Positions 9,174 to 20,181 of a DNA stretch of 64,000 nt are shown piece by piece. This DNA comes from Schumannella luteola. Lineage in GTDB: Bacteria; Actinomycetota; Actinomycetes; Actinomycetales; Microbacteriaceae. The stretch covers positions 744,001-808,000 of the forward strand of contig NZ_JACBZY010000001.1 in assembly GCF_013408685.1 (NCBI RefSeq), read 5' to 3'. A program made the translations under genes and the position numbers. Below the pieces are notes generated by a model. The model did not search any database. It had not been told where the DNA came from and worked only from the letters and a program-made list of their open reading frames with translations. The stretch's first letter is position 1, and each line of letters opens with the position of its first letter.

Positions 9174-10478
9174 ATGTCGAACACGCTCGTCGCCCCCGTC
9201 GTCGACACGACCTCACCGTTCTCGGGCGCCTTCCTGCTGCAAGACGGGGAGGATCTGTCGAACGCGATCAGCACCGGATCGTGGGTGTCGGGGGGTCTCG
9301 CCTCGTTCTCGACCGCGCTCGACATCGGCGCCTCGCTCGCCGACCCGATCGGCACGCTCGTCGCCAACGGTCTCGGCTGGCTGCTCGACCACTTCGAGCC
9401 GCTGAAGACGTGGATGACGCAGCTCACCGGCAACGCCGACGAGGTCGCGGCCTTCGGGCAGACCTGGTCGAACGTCGCGACCCGGATGCGCGAGACCGGC
9501 CAGAACCTGCAGACCCGCGTCGGCGATCTGAGCTCGCTGTCGGGCGCCACGATCGACGCCTACCGCCAGTACGCCGACGACCTCGCGCAGCACGTGCACA
9601 GCATGGGCAACTGGGCGGGCGCCGTCGCGACCGGGCTCGAGATCGCCTCTCAGCTCGTGCGGGTCGTGCACGATCTGGTGCGGGATGCGATCGCGCAGGT
9701 CGTCGGCATGGCCGTCTCCGCCGCGACGGAGCTGATCGTCTCGGTCGGCACCGCCGCCCCCGCCGTGATCGGCCAGATCACCGCCCGGGTGTCCGCGCTC
9801 GCGACCCGCGTCGGCCGCACCGTGACGAAGCTGCTCGAGTCGATGAAGTCGCTGCGCCCGCTGCTGCAGTCGATGCAGAGGCTCGGCGCCCGCGCGGGCG
9901 AGCTGCTGAGCGGCATGCTCGTCGGCACCGCGCACGCCGCGCCGGTCAAGCGGCTCGTCGCCGAGGGCGGAGCGGATGCCGCGAAGCGCGCGCCGCACTT
10001 CGACGTGCAGTTCAAGCTGGGGTCGGGTCACGACAAGGTCGAGTTCGAACGTCAGCTCGCCGGCCAGGAGGCCGGCATGAACAAGCTGAGCATCGACGAC
10101 TTCCTGACCAACCGCGACGGCTACCTCTCGCGCGGCGGCCGCGATCCCGCCGGCGACATCGCCCAGGACGCCGCCCGCAAGGAAGCGCTCATCGCGAAGA
10201 CCGAGGAGCTGCGCGGAACCGGACTCAGCCGTGCCGAGGCGAAGTCGCAGGCCGAGGACTGGCTGAAGACCCAGGCCGCACTGCACAACCCCGACCAGAT
10301 CGCCGGCGGCTTCGCGGACCGCATCACCGACATGGGCGACAAGAACATCAACTCGTCGATCGGATCGCAGTGGCGCACCCGCATCGGCGCGCTCGACGAG
10401 CACATCCGCACCTACGCGGAGGGGCTGAGCGCGGCCGAGCGCAAGTCCACCCTGCTGAACGTGAGTCTCAAGCCGTAG
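9174..10478 (+). CDS. Polymorphic toxin with type VII-like N-terminus and C-terminal Ntox15 (HxxD) domain
   Basis: This 434-aa protein has an alpha-helical N-terminal half (about residues 1-250) with Trp-containing turns (GQTWSNVATRMRE, MGNWAGAVA) like WXG/LXG secretion domains. From about residue 280 the C-terminal part matches polymorphic toxin type 15 as I know it: helices with LSRAEAKSQAEDW, the HxxD motif H371-N-P-D374 in ALHNPDQIAGG, and the tail GDKNINSSIGSQW. In the family the HxxD pair is the catalytic motif of a DNase (Tde1 of Agrobacterium). There is no signal peptide. The next gene encodes a DUF1851-type protein, the same pairing as Tde1/Tdi1, but here next to an EspC-like gene, which suggests export by a type VII rather than a type VI system. 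Confidence 0.85.
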   Translation: MSNTLVAPVVDTTSPFSGAFLLQDGEDLSNAISTGSWVSGGLASFSTALDIGASLADPIGTLVANGLGWLLDHFEPLKTWMTQLTGNADEVAAFGQTWSNVATRMRETGQNLQTRVGDLSSLSGATIDAYRQYADDLAQHVHSMGNWAGAVATGLEIASQLVRVVHDLVRDAIAQVVGMAVSAATELIVSVGTAAPAVIGQITARVSALATRVGRTVTKLLESMKSLRPLLQSMQRLGARAGELLSGMLVGTAHAAPVKRLVAEGGADAAKRAPHFDVQFKLGSGHDKVEFERQLAGQEAGMNKLSIDDFLTNRDGYLSRGGRDPAGDIAQDAARKEALIAKTEELRGTGLSRAEAKSQAEDWLKTQAALHNPDQIAGGFADRITDMGDKNINSSIGSQWRTRIGALDEHIRTYAEGLSAAERKSTLLNVSLKP

Positions 10479-10560
10479 CCCGCGCCGCGGCCGGTGCCGA
10501 TGCGGTCGCCGGATCCGCGGCCCTCCCGCCCGTCACCCGGACCAGATAGAACTGGATGCG

Positions 10561-11109
10561 ATGCCTCAGATCCCCGATTTCGTCCCCGCCGCCCCGGTGC
10601 CCGCCGCCACGATCGAGCGCTACCGCGGCCGCATCCCCGACCCGGTGCTCGCCGTCTGGCAGTCGCAGGGCTTCGGCGACGGCGTCGGCGGCTGGCTCAA
10701 GGTGATCGACCCCGACCTGACGATCGAGCGGCTCGGGGATGCGCTGCCGGCACCCGGCCTGATCCCCCTGTTCGCGACCGCCCTCGCCGACATCGTCGTC
10801 TGGGACGAGGCCCGTCAGAAGAGCCGCGTGCTGCTCTACCGCTACGGCCGCGTCGACCCCTTCGCCACGAACTTCGATCTCGCGATCGGCGATCTCTCCG
10901 ACCCGGAAGCCCTCGCCGAGGACTGGCTCTGGGAGCCCTTCCCGGCCGTCGTCGCGCGCCTCGGCCGCCCGGCGTACGCGGACGCGTTCATGTACGTGCC
11001 CCTGCTCGCCCTCGGTGGGCCGGAGTCGCCCGACCACCTCGACACCGGCGACCTGCTCACCCACGTGCAGCTCATCACCCAGCTCGCGGGCCCGCTGCAG
11101 TACGTCTGA
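10561..11109 (+). CDS. GAD-like/DUF1851 immunity protein for the Ntox15 toxin
   Basis: This 182-aa acidic protein has no signal or membrane segment. The N-terminal part (about residues 1-60, with YRGRIPDPVLAVWQSQGFG and GWLKVIDP) is GAD-like. The C-terminal part, ending DTGDLLTHVQLITQLAG, resembles DUF1851. This two-part architecture is that of Tdi1-type immunity proteins that bind and neutralise Ntox15 nucleases. It lies 82 bp downstream of the toxin on the same strand, which supports a cognate pair. No clear Shine-Dalgarno sequence precedes the ATG. Specific pairing is inferred. Confidence 0.82.
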   Translation: MPQIPDFVPAAPVPAATIERYRGRIPDPVLAVWQSQGFGDGVGGWLKVIDPDLTIERLGDALPAPGLIPLFATALADIVVWDEARQKSRVLLYRYGRVDPFATNFDLAIGDLSDPEALAEDWLWEPFPAVVARLGRPAYADAFMYVPLLALGGPESPDHLDTGDLLTHVQLITQLAGPLQYV

Positions 11110-11139
11110 GCCCCGCCGCGGAACCTTGATCAACATGGC

Positions 11140-12024
11140 TCAGGAACTCGTCTTGCTCCGCAACGCCGCCTGGTAGATCTCGTCCAAATTCGGGATTCGC
11201 CCTGCAATTGTGTTCGCCGGGCGAGATCCGTGCCGGTGCGAACTGCCGTTGAAGATCGCCGCGTTATGAAGTTCAGGGCCGTGCGTCAGATGGAGCTTTG
11301 ATTCGTGGGTGATGAGGCTAGCGGCCGCTGGCTTGAGGTTGGTCGCCCACTCGAACTCCGAGCCGCGAAGGAGGTGGAAGTGAGCCAGACGACCGATCAG
11401 TCCGCAGATCCAGTCGGCCATCTGGATGCCCGAGTTGAGCTGGCTCTCAACGTGCAAGGGTGCTTCCACGATGCGCTTCATCTCCGCGCGTCGTCGGGAG
11501 TAGATGTGGGCGTACATCTTGGCTACGAGCTCGATGCGGGATTTCTCCGTGATCGAATCGGTGAGGATGAGCACATCGTCACCGACTGAGTCCGCATGAG
11601 TGCAGATGCGATTGATCGCTTCGCTCAGCGCGTGCTCGGTGATGTCGGTGCTGGTTCTCCCGGTCTGCTTCAGCGTTCCACGCATCTTCTCATCGCCGTA
11701 GTAGAAGAGTCGCCCGCCATTCCCGCGCAGCTGTCGCATGAGACCACTGAATGCGCGGAGTTGCTCCGGTCGGCGAGTGATGCTCCCGGTCGAGAAGTAC
11801 TCGTTCCCCTTCCGCTCCCACTGCGCGGGGTTGGAGCTCTTGTCGATCTCCGTCTTGAACAGCGACGTCTTGACGCGCTTGAAGTCACCCCCGAAACGCC
11901 GCGCGTTCTCAGCCGGGATGATGAATCCGGCGTAACCGAACACGGGGTGCTGACCGAACTTCGGGTGCCGATCTTCGACGAACGGTCCGACGTGACCGAA
12001 CTCGTCCAGGTAGGCGATCAGCAA
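11140..12024 (-). CDS. DUF3800 protein, possible RNase H-fold nuclease
   Basis: DUF3800 hallmarks are present: an N-terminal strand LIAYLDEFGH with paired acidic residues, a central D-x-D-like strand ILTDSITE, and a C-terminal GIQMADWICG (Q-x-A-D). These acidic positions have been compared to an RNase H-like fold; the function of the family is not settled. The reading frame extends to a GTG at 12054, but that codon lies inside a perfect hairpin. GGAGG at 12029-12033 points to the TTG at 12024, or the next CTG, as the start, giving about 294 aa. Base composition and codon use are visibly less GC-rich than the neighbours, consistent with horizontal acquisition. It converges on the toxin/immunity genes with a 30-bp gap. 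Confidence 0.78.
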   Translation of the reverse strand: MLIAYLDEFGHVGPFVEDRHPKFGQHPVFGYAGFIIPAENARRFGGDFKRVKTSLFKTEIDKSSNPAQWERKGNEYFSTGSITRRPEQLRAFSGLMRQLRGNGGRLFYYGDEKMRGTLKQTGRTSTDITEHALSEAINRICTHADSVGDDVLILTDSITEKSRIELVAKMYAHIYSRRRAEMKRIVEAPLHVESQLNSGIQMADWICGLIGRLAHFHLLRGSEFEWATNLKPAAASLITHESKLHLTHGPELHNAAIFNGSSHRHGSRPANTIAGRIPNLDEIYQAALRSKTSS

Positions 12025-12401
12025 CTTTCCTCCACAACGCAAGAACCCACGCACGAGGCGTGGGTTCTTCGTAGTGGCGCGCGCTCCGTGTTTCAGGGGT
12101 CGCTACCGATCGATATGGTAACCCGACGTGACTCTGAGTTGTCAATCGTCAACTCGATGTTCGCCTCAGACCCAGGATAGAGCGGTCCACCGACTGCGCT
12201 TTCTCGCGGCCGGCACACGAGTTGACCGCCAACAGCGCGCGCTCGAAGCCGGGTCGTGCGTTTGATCCACTGTGCTTCCACCGGGTAGCGACACTGGACC
12301 GCTGACTAGTTCTCAGGCGTAGGCACGCTGCGCCACCCGGCGACGAGCGGGCGCGAGTGCGTACCGTCGAGGTGTCCGGCTCTCTCGCGGAAGGCGCATC
12401 C
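12025..12401. other. Intergenic region between DUF3800 and nitronate monooxygenase
   Basis: About 375 bp without a supported gene. It holds the leader hairpin at 12041-12069. On the minus strand there is a possible promoter: TTGACA at 12145-12140 and TACCAT 19 nt further on (weak, long spacer). The rest (12150-12390) shows no recognisable element, although GAAGG just before 12402 serves the next gene. Confidence 0.5.
12041..12069 (-). promoter_or_regulatory. Perfect 12-bp hairpin in the DUF3800 leader
   Basis: Read on the minus strand, AAGAACCCACGC pairs perfectly with GCGTGGGTTCTT around the 5-nt loop CTCGT. The hairpin ends 7 nt before the GGAGG ribosome-binding site of the DUF3800 gene and has no T tract, so it does not look like a plain terminator. 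Structured RNA motifs upstream of DUF3800 genes have been reported as a class; membership here is inference. Confidence 0.7.
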
Positions 12402-13424
12402 ATGACGATCTCGCCCCTGATCACCTCGCGGCTGCCGATCGTCGCCGCGCCGATGGCCGGCGGCGCGACCACCGTCGCCCTGGCGATCGCCGCCGCCGAG
12501 GCGGGCGCGTTCCCCTTCCTCGCCGCCGGGTACAAGAGCGCCGAGGCGATCGGCGCCGAGGTGGAGCTGTTGCGCGCGAGCGGGCATCCCTTCGGCGTCA
12601 ACCTCTTCGTCCCCTCGACCGAGGTGGATGCGGCGGCGTTCGCCGCCTACGCCGCCGAGCTGCAGCCCGAGGCCGACGTCTACGACCTCGCTCTGGATCC
12701 GACTCCCGTCGCCGACGACGACCACTGGGCCGAGAAGATCGCGCTGCTCGTCGCGAACCCGGTTCCGGTCGTGTCGCTGACCTTCGGCCTCCCGCCGCAG
12801 TCCGACATCGCCACGCTGCAGGGTGCCGGCTCGCGGGTGCTCGCGACCGTGACGAATGTCGACGAGGCCGCCGCTGCCCGCGACGCCGGCGTCGACGGGC
12901 TGATCGTGCAGGGATCGGCGGCGGGCGGCCACAGCGCGATCTTCGAGGCGACGCAGAATCCCGCCGACGGCGACACCGCCGAGCTGGTGCACACGATCCG
13001 CGACGCCGTCGATCTGCCCGTCATCGGCGCCGGCGGTGTCGGCTCACCCGACGACGTGCAGCGCATCCTCGACGCCGGCGCCGAGGCGGTCGCCGTCGGC
13101 ACGCTCCTGCTGCTGACGGATGAGGCGGGCACCTCGCCGACGCATCGCGCGGCCCTCGCCGACCCGGCCTTCACCGACACCGTGATCACCCGCGCCTTCA
13201 CCGGTCGCCCAGCGCGCGCCCTGCGCAGCGCCTTCGTCGATCGTCACGATGCGACGGCGATCACCGCCTATCCGGCCGTGCACCATCTGACCCGGGTGCT
13301 GCGCGCGACCGCGGGCAAGGTGGGCGACGCGGAACGCCTGCACCTGTGGGCGGGCGCCGGCTGGCAGTCGGCGCGTCCCGGTCCGGTGGCCGACGTCATC
13401 CACCACCTCGCTGGCGAGGACTGA
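12402..13424 (+). CDS. Nitronate monooxygenase (2-nitropropane dioxygenase family)
   Basis: This 340-aa FMN-dependent TIM-barrel enzyme is expected to oxidise alkyl nitronates such as propionate 3-nitronate to carbonyl products and nitrite. Family motifs include the N-terminal LPIVAAPMAGG, the GVDGLIVQGSAAGGH segment with the catalytic-region histidine, the phosphate-binding PVIGAGGVGSPDDVQ and the barrel-end GAEAVAVGTLLLLTDEAG. The ATG at 12402 is chosen over an upstream in-frame start because GAAGG precedes it and homology begins at ITSRLPIV. It appears monocistronic and converges on the DUF805 gene. Substrate cannot be told from sequence. Confidence 0.9.
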   Translation: MTISPLITSRLPIVAAPMAGGATTVALAIAAAEAGAFPFLAAGYKSAEAIGAEVELLRASGHPFGVNLFVPSTEVDAAAFAAYAAELQPEADVYDLALDPTPVADDDHWAEKIALLVANPVPVVSLTFGLPPQSDIATLQGAGSRVLATVTNVDEAAAARDAGVDGLIVQGSAAGGHSAIFEATQNPADGDTAELVHTIRDAVDLPVIGAGGVGSPDDVQRILDAGAEAVAVGTLLLLTDEAGTSPTHRAALADPAFTDTVITRAFTGRPARALRSAFVDRHDATAITAYPAVHHLTRVLRATAGKVGDAERLHLWAGAGWQSARPGPVADVIHHLAGED

Positions 13425-13439
13425 GCGAGCGCTCGCTGG

Positions 13440-14009
13440 TCAGGCGACGGGCCGCGGCACGTACGCCGCCGCAGGCAGGCGGTCGAAGCGCGCGCCGCCC
13501 GGCTGCGGCGACGACACCGTCCACACCAGCATCACGATCGCGCCGATCAGCGGGATGAACGAGATGAAGAACCAGCCGCCCGCACGGTCGACATCGTGGA
13601 GTCGACGCCAGGTGACGGCGAGGCCGGGGATGAACGTGCCCAGGGCGAAGGCGTTCGCCAGCAGGTCGATCCCCCACGCGCCGATCGCGCCGGCCCCGGC
13701 GTGCGCGAGATCGGGCGGGGTGGGCAGACTCACGATGCCGAACGACGAGATGACCCCGATGTCGCCGGTGCCCGCGCGGTTCCAGTCGCCGCTGATCAGG
13801 CTCGCGACCACGAACAGCACCAGATGCACGACGACCGACGCGAGAGTCCACCACCAGTACTCGGCCCGGCCGGCGCGACCGCTGAAGTCGGCGTACTTGC
13901 GGAAGAACCGGCGGATCGCGGCGCCGAACGGCGCCCGGTAGTACGGCAGCCAGAGCGGCGGCTCCCCGGCGACGTGTCCTGCGGATGCGGAATCAGCTGC
14001 GGAACTCAC
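13440..14009 (-). CDS. DUF805 membrane protein
   Basis: This 189-aa inner-membrane protein has the DUF805 signature FSGRAGRAEYWWWTL (about residues 42-56), about four hydrophobic segments, and the conserved VTWRRLHDVDRAGGWFFISFIPLIG near the C-terminus. Function is unknown; the family often occurs as small stand-alone membrane proteins. The GTG start is supported by TAGGCT at 14021-14016, six nt upstream, which suggests a leaderless transcript. It converges on the nitronate monooxygenase with 15 bp between stops. Confidence 0.88.
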   Translation of the reverse strand: MSSAADSASAGHVAGEPPLWLPYYRAPFGAAIRRFFRKYADFSGRAGRAEYWWWTLASVVVHLVLFVVASLISGDWNRAGTGDIGVISSFGIVSLPTPPDLAHAGAGAIGAWGIDLLANAFALGTFIPGLAVTWRRLHDVDRAGGWFFISFIPLIGAIVMLVWTVSSPQPGGARFDRLPAAAYVPRPVA

Positions 14010-14102
14010 CGCGCCAGCCTAGATTCCGACGGATGCTCGCCGAACGCCGCGGAGCCGACATGGAGGAAGCCGCGCCCGGGAGACGGGTGAGAGGAGAAGG
14101 AG

Positions 14103-14175
14103 TGGAGCCTAGGGGAATCGAACCCCTGACCTCCTGCTTGCAAAGCAGGCGCTCTACCAATTGAGCTAAGGCCCC
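14103..14175 (-). tRNA. tRNA-Ala (TGC)
   Basis: A 73-nt cloverleaf. The acceptor stem GGGGCCT/AGGCTCC includes a G3-U70 wobble, the main alanine identity element. The anticodon stem CCTGC/GCAGG closes the loop TTTGCAA with anticodon TGC, and the T arm holds GGTTCGATTCC. The sequence ends TCCA. Confidence 0.97.
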
Positions 14176-14204
14176 GTGCGGTAGAGACACTACCGCCGGA
14201 AACA

Positions 14205-14228
14205 CGAAAAGCCCCCCGAGAGGGACTT
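14205..14228 (-). terminator. Possible terminator between tRNA-Ile and tRNA-Ala
   Basis: On the minus strand AAGTCCC pairs with GGGGCTT (one G-T pair) across a short loop and is followed by a TTTT run. It would end transcription after tRNA-Ile, so tRNA-Ala may have its own promoter. Confidence 0.45.
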
Positions 14229-14236
14229 CGTGCGAG

Positions 14237-14310
14237 TGGGGCTACGAGGACTTGAACCTCGGACCTCTTCGTTATCAGCGAAGCGCTCTAACCGCCTGAG
14301 CTATAGCCCC
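14237..14310 (-). tRNA. tRNA-Ile (GAT)
   Basis: A 74-nt cloverleaf. The acceptor GGGGCTA pairs with TAGCCCC, the anticodon loop CTGATAA carries GAT, and the T arm contains GGTTCAAGTCC. It lies downstream of gyrA and the DUF3566 gene, a placement common in actinobacteria. Confidence 0.97.
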
Positions 14311-14356
14311 GAGTGGCACCGGATCGCGGGATCCCCCGCTCGGGCCGAATGAAACA

Positions 14357-14406
14357 GTACCCCACCCGCCCCCGTTCCGACGAATCGGCGGCAACGGATG
14401 GGGTAC
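14357..14406 (-). terminator. Terminator of the gyrB-gyrA-DUF3566 operon
   Basis: GTACCCCA (14357-14364) pairs with TGGGGTAC (14399-14406), and CCGTT (14372-14376) with AACGG (14393-14397), giving a long interrupted stem. On the minus strand it is followed by TGTTTCATT. It lies 20 bp after the DUF3566 stop. Confidence 0.65.
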
Positions 14407-14425
14407 TCGCGTGCGAGACGCGACG

Positions 14426-14833
14426 TCAGTTGTTGGTGAAGCCGACCAGCAGACCGCCGGTGAAGCGCACGCTGAGGTTGTAGAGCAGCGCGCCGATGGC
14501 GCCGAGCGCCGTGCCGACGACCGTGTTGAGGATCGCGACGACGAGCGCGAACAGCACGACCTGGCCGGCGCCGAAGGTGTCGGTGACGCTGAAGCTGTTG
14601 TCACTGAGCACGTCGCGCATGAGGTCGTCGATCTTGTCGAAGACCTGCGTCGAGTTCAGCACGACCCAGATCAGGAACGCCGCGACGACGAGCACGATCC
14701 CCAGGCACAGCATCACGAGGAAGGTCAGCTTCACGACCGACCAGAAGTCGACGTAGACCAGCTTCAGGCGAACCTGCTTGCTCGAACTCGAGCGAGGGGA
14801 CTTTCGCTGAAGCTTCTCGGCGACACTCGTCAT
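14426..14833 (-). CDS. DUF3566 membrane protein
   Basis: This 135-aa protein has a basic cytoplasmic N-terminus and the motif [19 protein letters not shown] typical of DUF3566, a first membrane helix (about residues 35-60), an amphipathic middle ([12 protein letters not shown]) and a second long helix (about 88-115). DUF3566 genes follow gyrA in many actinobacteria. The start overlaps the gyrA stop by 4 bp, so it is translated with gyrase. Function is not established. Confidence 0.92.
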   Translation of the reverse strand: MTSVAEKLQRKSPRSSSSKQVRLKLVYVDFWSVVKLTFLVMLCLGIVLVVAAFLIWVVLNSTQVFDKIDDLMRDVLSDNSFSVTDTFGAGQVVLFALVVAILNTVVGTALGAIGALLYNLSVRFTGGLLVGFTNN

Positions 14834-17373
14834 TCGGCGGGTCCGTCCTTCTCATCGTCGGCCGGGCTGGGGGTGGTCTCCGGCTCGTCGGGTTCCTGGG
14901 AGTCCAGGTTCCGTTCGCTGTTCTTGGCCACGGCGATGATCTTGTCGCTGGCCGCGAACTTGGCGAAAGTGACGCCCATCGAGTCGCGACCGGTCGCCCT
15001 GACCTCGGCCACGGCAGACCTTATCACCTTGCCGCTGGAGAGAATTGCGAGCACTTCGTCGTCTTCTCCGACGATCAGTGAGCCCGCGAGAGAGCCCCGA
15101 TCGTCGTTGAGTTTGGCGACCTTGATGCCCAGTCCGCCGCGTCCCTGAACGCGGTACTGGTCGACCGCGGTGCGCTTCGCGAAGCCGCCCTCGGTGACCA
15201 CGAACACGTATCCATCGTGCGGGGCGACCGCCGCCGAGAGCAGCTCGTCGCCCTCGCGGAAGTCCATGCCCTTCACGCCCGAGGTCGAGCGGCCCATGGG
15301 GCGCAGCGCCGAGTCGGTGGCGGTGAAGCGCAGCGACTGGCCGTGGCGCGAGACGAGCAGGATGTCGTCGTCGTCATCCACCAGCATCGCCGACACCAGC
15401 TCGTCCTCGTCGCGGAGGTTGATGGCGATGATGCCGCCGGTGCGGTTCGTGTCGTACTCCGAGAGCGCCGTCTTCTTGACCAGACCGCGACGGGTCGCGA
15501 GGGTCAGGTACTGCGCGGCCTCGTAGTCGGGGATGTCGAGGATCTGCGCGATCTGCTCGTCCGGCTGCAGCGCGAGCAGGTTCGCGATGTGCTGGCCCTT
15601 CGCGTCGCGGCCGGCCTCCATCAGCTCGTAGCCCTTCGCGCGGTAGACGCGGCCGGTGTTCGTGAAGAACAGCAGCCAGTGGTGCGTCGTGGTGACGAAG
15701 AAGTGCTCGACGATGTCGTCGGCACGCAGCTGGGCGCCCTTGACGCCGCGGCCGCCGCGGTGCTGCGAGCGGTAGTTGTCGCTGCGGGTGCGCTTGACGT
15801 AGCCGCCACGCGTGACGGTGACCACCATCTCCTCTTCGGGGATGAGGTCTTCGACGCTCATGTCGCCGTCGAAGCCGAGCAGGATCTCGGTGCGGCGGTC
15901 GTCGCCGAATTTGCGCACGATCTCGGTGAGCTCCTCGGAGATCACCTCGCGCTGACGCTCGGGCGAGGCGATGATCGCCTTGAACTCGAGGATCAGCGCC
16001 TCGAGCTTGTCGTGCTCGTCGTTGATCTTCTGGCGCTCGAGCGCGGCGAGGCGGCGCAGCTGCAGCTCGAGGATGGCGTTGGCCTGCAGCTCGTCGACCT
16101 CGAGCAGCGCCATGAGTCCCTGGCGGGCCTCGTCGACGGTGGGCGAGCGGCGGATGAGCGCGATGACCTCGTCGAGCGCGTCGAGCGCCTTGAGGTAGCC
16201 GCGCAGGATGTGGGCGCGCGCCTCGGCCTCGTTGAGGCGGAACTGCGTGCGGCGCACGATCACGTCGATCTGGTGGCCGATCCAGTGCGTGATGAACTGG
16301 TCGATCGACAGGGTGCGCGGCACGCCGTCGACGATGGCCAGCATGTTCGCGCCGAAGTTCTCCTGCAGCTGCGTGTGCTTGTACAGGTTGTTGAGCACGA
16401 CGCGGGCGACCGCATCTCGCTTGAGCACCAGCACGAGACGCTGGCCGGTGCGGCCCGAGGTCTCGTCGCGGATGTCGGCGATGCCGGAGAGCTTGCCCTC
16501 CTTGACCAAGTCGGCGATCTTGACCGCGAGGTTGTCGGGGTTGACCTGGTACGGCAGCTCAGTGACGACGAGCGCGGTGCGGCCCTGCAGCTCCTCGACG
16601 GTGACGACGGCCCGCATCGTGATCGAGCCGCGGCCCGTGCGATACGCGTCGTGGATGCCCTTGACGCCGAGGATCTGCGCGCCGGTCGGGAAGTCCGGTC
16701 CCTTGATGCGCTGGATCAGCGCCTCCTGCAGCTCCTCGCGCGTCGCATCCGGGTGCTCGAGCGCCCAGAGCGCTCCCTCGGAGACCTCGCGCAGGTTGTG
16801 CGGCGGGATGTTCGTGGCCATGCCGACCGCGATGCCGACCGAGCCGTTGACCAGCAGGTTCGGGAAGCGCGCCGGCAGCACGACGGGCTCCTGGGTGCGG
16901 CCGTCGTAGTTGGGCTCGAAGTCGACCGTGTCTTCCTCGATGTCGCGCACCATCTCCATGGCGAGCGGCGACATCTTGGTCTCGGTGTAGCGGTGCGCGG
17001 CGGCGCCGTCGTTGCCGGGCGAGCCGAAGTTGCCCTGGCCGAGCGCGAGCGGGTAGCGCAGCGACCACGGCTGAACGAGGCGCACGAGCGCGTCGTACAC
17101 CGACGAGTCGCCGTGCGGGTGGAACTGCCCCATCACGTCGCCGATGACGCGGGTGCACTTCGAGAACGCGCGGTCGGGGCGGTAGCCGCCGTCGAACATC
17201 GTGTAGATCACGCGGCGGTGCACGGGCTTCAGCCCGTCCTCCACGCGCGGCAGCGCGCGGCCGATGATCACGCTCATCGCGTAGTCGAGGTACGAGCGCT
17301 GCATCTCGACCTGCAGGTCGACCTGCTCGATCCGGTCGCCGCCGCCCTCGGTGGTGGTGGTCTCGTCAGTCAT
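14830..17373 (-). CDS. gyrA: DNA gyrase subunit A
   Basis: This 847-aa breakage-reunion subunit forms A2B2 with GyrB to introduce negative supercoils. The catalytic Tyr129 lies in AHRYTETKM (the usual motif is MRYTE). The quinolone-determining region reads [15 protein letters not shown] with Ser90 and Asp94, the susceptible-type residues. Six C-terminal pinwheel blades follow, including the GyrA-box-like [10 protein letters not shown]. The C-terminal tail is acidic ([18 protein letters not shown]). It lies 25 bp after gyrB in the same operon, and its stop overlaps the DUF3566 start. Confidence 0.98.
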   Translation of the reverse strand: MTDETTTTEGGGDRIEQVDLQVEMQRSYLDYAMSVIIGRALPRVEDGLKPVHRRVIYTMFDGGYRPDRAFSKCTRVIGDVMGQFHPHGDSSVYDALVRLVQPWSLRYPLALGQGNFGSPGNDGAAAHRYTETKMSPLAMEMVRDIEEDTVDFEPNYDGRTQEPVVLPARFPNLLVNGSVGIAVGMATNIPPHNLREVSEGALWALEHPDATREELQEALIQRIKGPDFPTGAQILGVKGIHDAYRTGRGSITMRAVVTVEELQGRTALVVTELPYQVNPDNLAVKIADLVKEGKLSGIADIRDETSGRTGQRLVLVLKRDAVARVVLNNLYKHTQLQENFGANMLAIVDGVPRTLSIDQFITHWIGHQIDVIVRRTQFRLNEAEARAHILRGYLKALDALDEVIALIRRSPTVDEARQGLMALLEVDELQANAILELQLRRLAALERQKINDEHDKLEALILEFKAIIASPERQREVISEELTEIVRKFGDDRRTEILLGFDGDMSVEDLIPEEEMVVTVTRGGYVKRTRSDNYRSQHRGGRGVKGAQLRADDIVEHFFVTTTHHWLLFFTNTGRVYRAKGYELMEAGRDAKGQHIANLLALQPDEQIAQILDIPDYEAAQYLTLATRRGLVKKTALSEYDTNRTGGIIAINLRDEDELVSAMLVDDDDDILLVSRHGQSLRFTATDSALRPMGRSTSGVKGMDFREGDELLSAAVAPHDGYVFVVTEGGFAKRTAVDQYRVQGRGGLGIKVAKLNDDRGSLAGSLIVGEDDEVLAILSSGKVIRSAVAEVRATGRDSMGVTFAKFAASDKIIAVAKNSERNLDSQEPDEPETTPSPADDEKDGPAE

Positions 17374-17398
17374 ATGCGGTTATCCCTGGCGCTCTCGA

Positions 17399-19504
<2,106 letters not shown>

Positions 19505-19584
19505 CTATCGCAGCGACCCCGTTCCGACCGGCGGAAACGGCCTTCTGAGCGCCTTTTCCGCGTCCAGAGACCGGATTTGCCTTC

Positions 19585-20181
19585 TCAGCCGTAGGTATCG
19601 CGCGGGCCACGGCCTGGAACGGCTCTGGGACCGTGTTTCCACGAGGGGGTGTCCGGCCCCAGAATCCGCACCTTGTCCACACCCGAGAGCGGATGCCGGT
19701 CCTCGATGGCCGCGACGATCGACGAGCGCATGAGTCCGAGCTGCTTCGCCCAGGCGGTCGAATCGCAGCGCACCGTCAACGTTCCCTCTTCCACCCCGAC
19801 CGGTTCGGAGTGCTGCGCGGTGTCGGCGCCGACGATGCCGGGCCAGTCGATCATCAGCTCGCTGCGCGCCAGTGGCGACTCCCAGCCGAGCTGCGTCGTG
19901 AGCCGATCGAGCACGGCGTCGATGCCGTGCGGCTCGCGGCCGGGGCCGAAGGGGACGGTCGTCTGATCTTCGGCACGACGGGCTCGGCGGCGCGCATCCC
20001 GACCGGGGCGCCGCTCGCCCATCGCGGTGCGCACCCGCAGGTAGACCTGCACGTGCTCGGGCTGCGCGGGATCGATCTCGACCTCGTCGCGGCCGTCCGC
20101 CTCGGGGTCGGGGCCGGCATCGGGACCGGGCCGGGCTTCCGGGCCTCGCCCGACATGGTCCGTGTCGCGGCCGTCACTCAT
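19585..20181 (-). CDS. dciA: DciA-type helicase loader/DUF721 protein
   Basis: This 198-aa protein has the DUF721 core (about residues 105-185): WPGIVGADTAQHSEPVGVEEGTLTVRCDSTAWAKQLG, the pattern found in DciA, the ancestral loader of the replicative helicase DnaB. The N-terminal 100 residues are charged and low-complexity. The ATG at 20181 overlaps the recF stop by 8 bp; the longer frame to 20238 would run into recF and is not favoured. The recF-dciA-gyrB order is standard in actinobacteria. dnaB, its presumed partner, is also in this window. Confidence 0.9.
   Translation of the reverse strand: MSDGRDTDHVGRGPEARPGPDAGPDPEADGRDEVEIDPAQPEHVQVYLRVRTAMGERRPGRDARRRARRAEDQTTVPFGPGREPHGIDAVLDRLTTQLGWESPLARSELMIDWPGIVGADTAQHSEPVGVEEGTLTVRCDSTAWAKQLGLMRSSIVAAIEDRHPLSGVDKVRILGPDTPSWKHGPRAVPGRGPRDTYG

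Noticed and set aside
11596-12180. 194-aa plus-strand frame antisense to DUF3800
   Set aside because: No family, no ribosome-binding site, and DUF3800 motifs on the other strand are clear.
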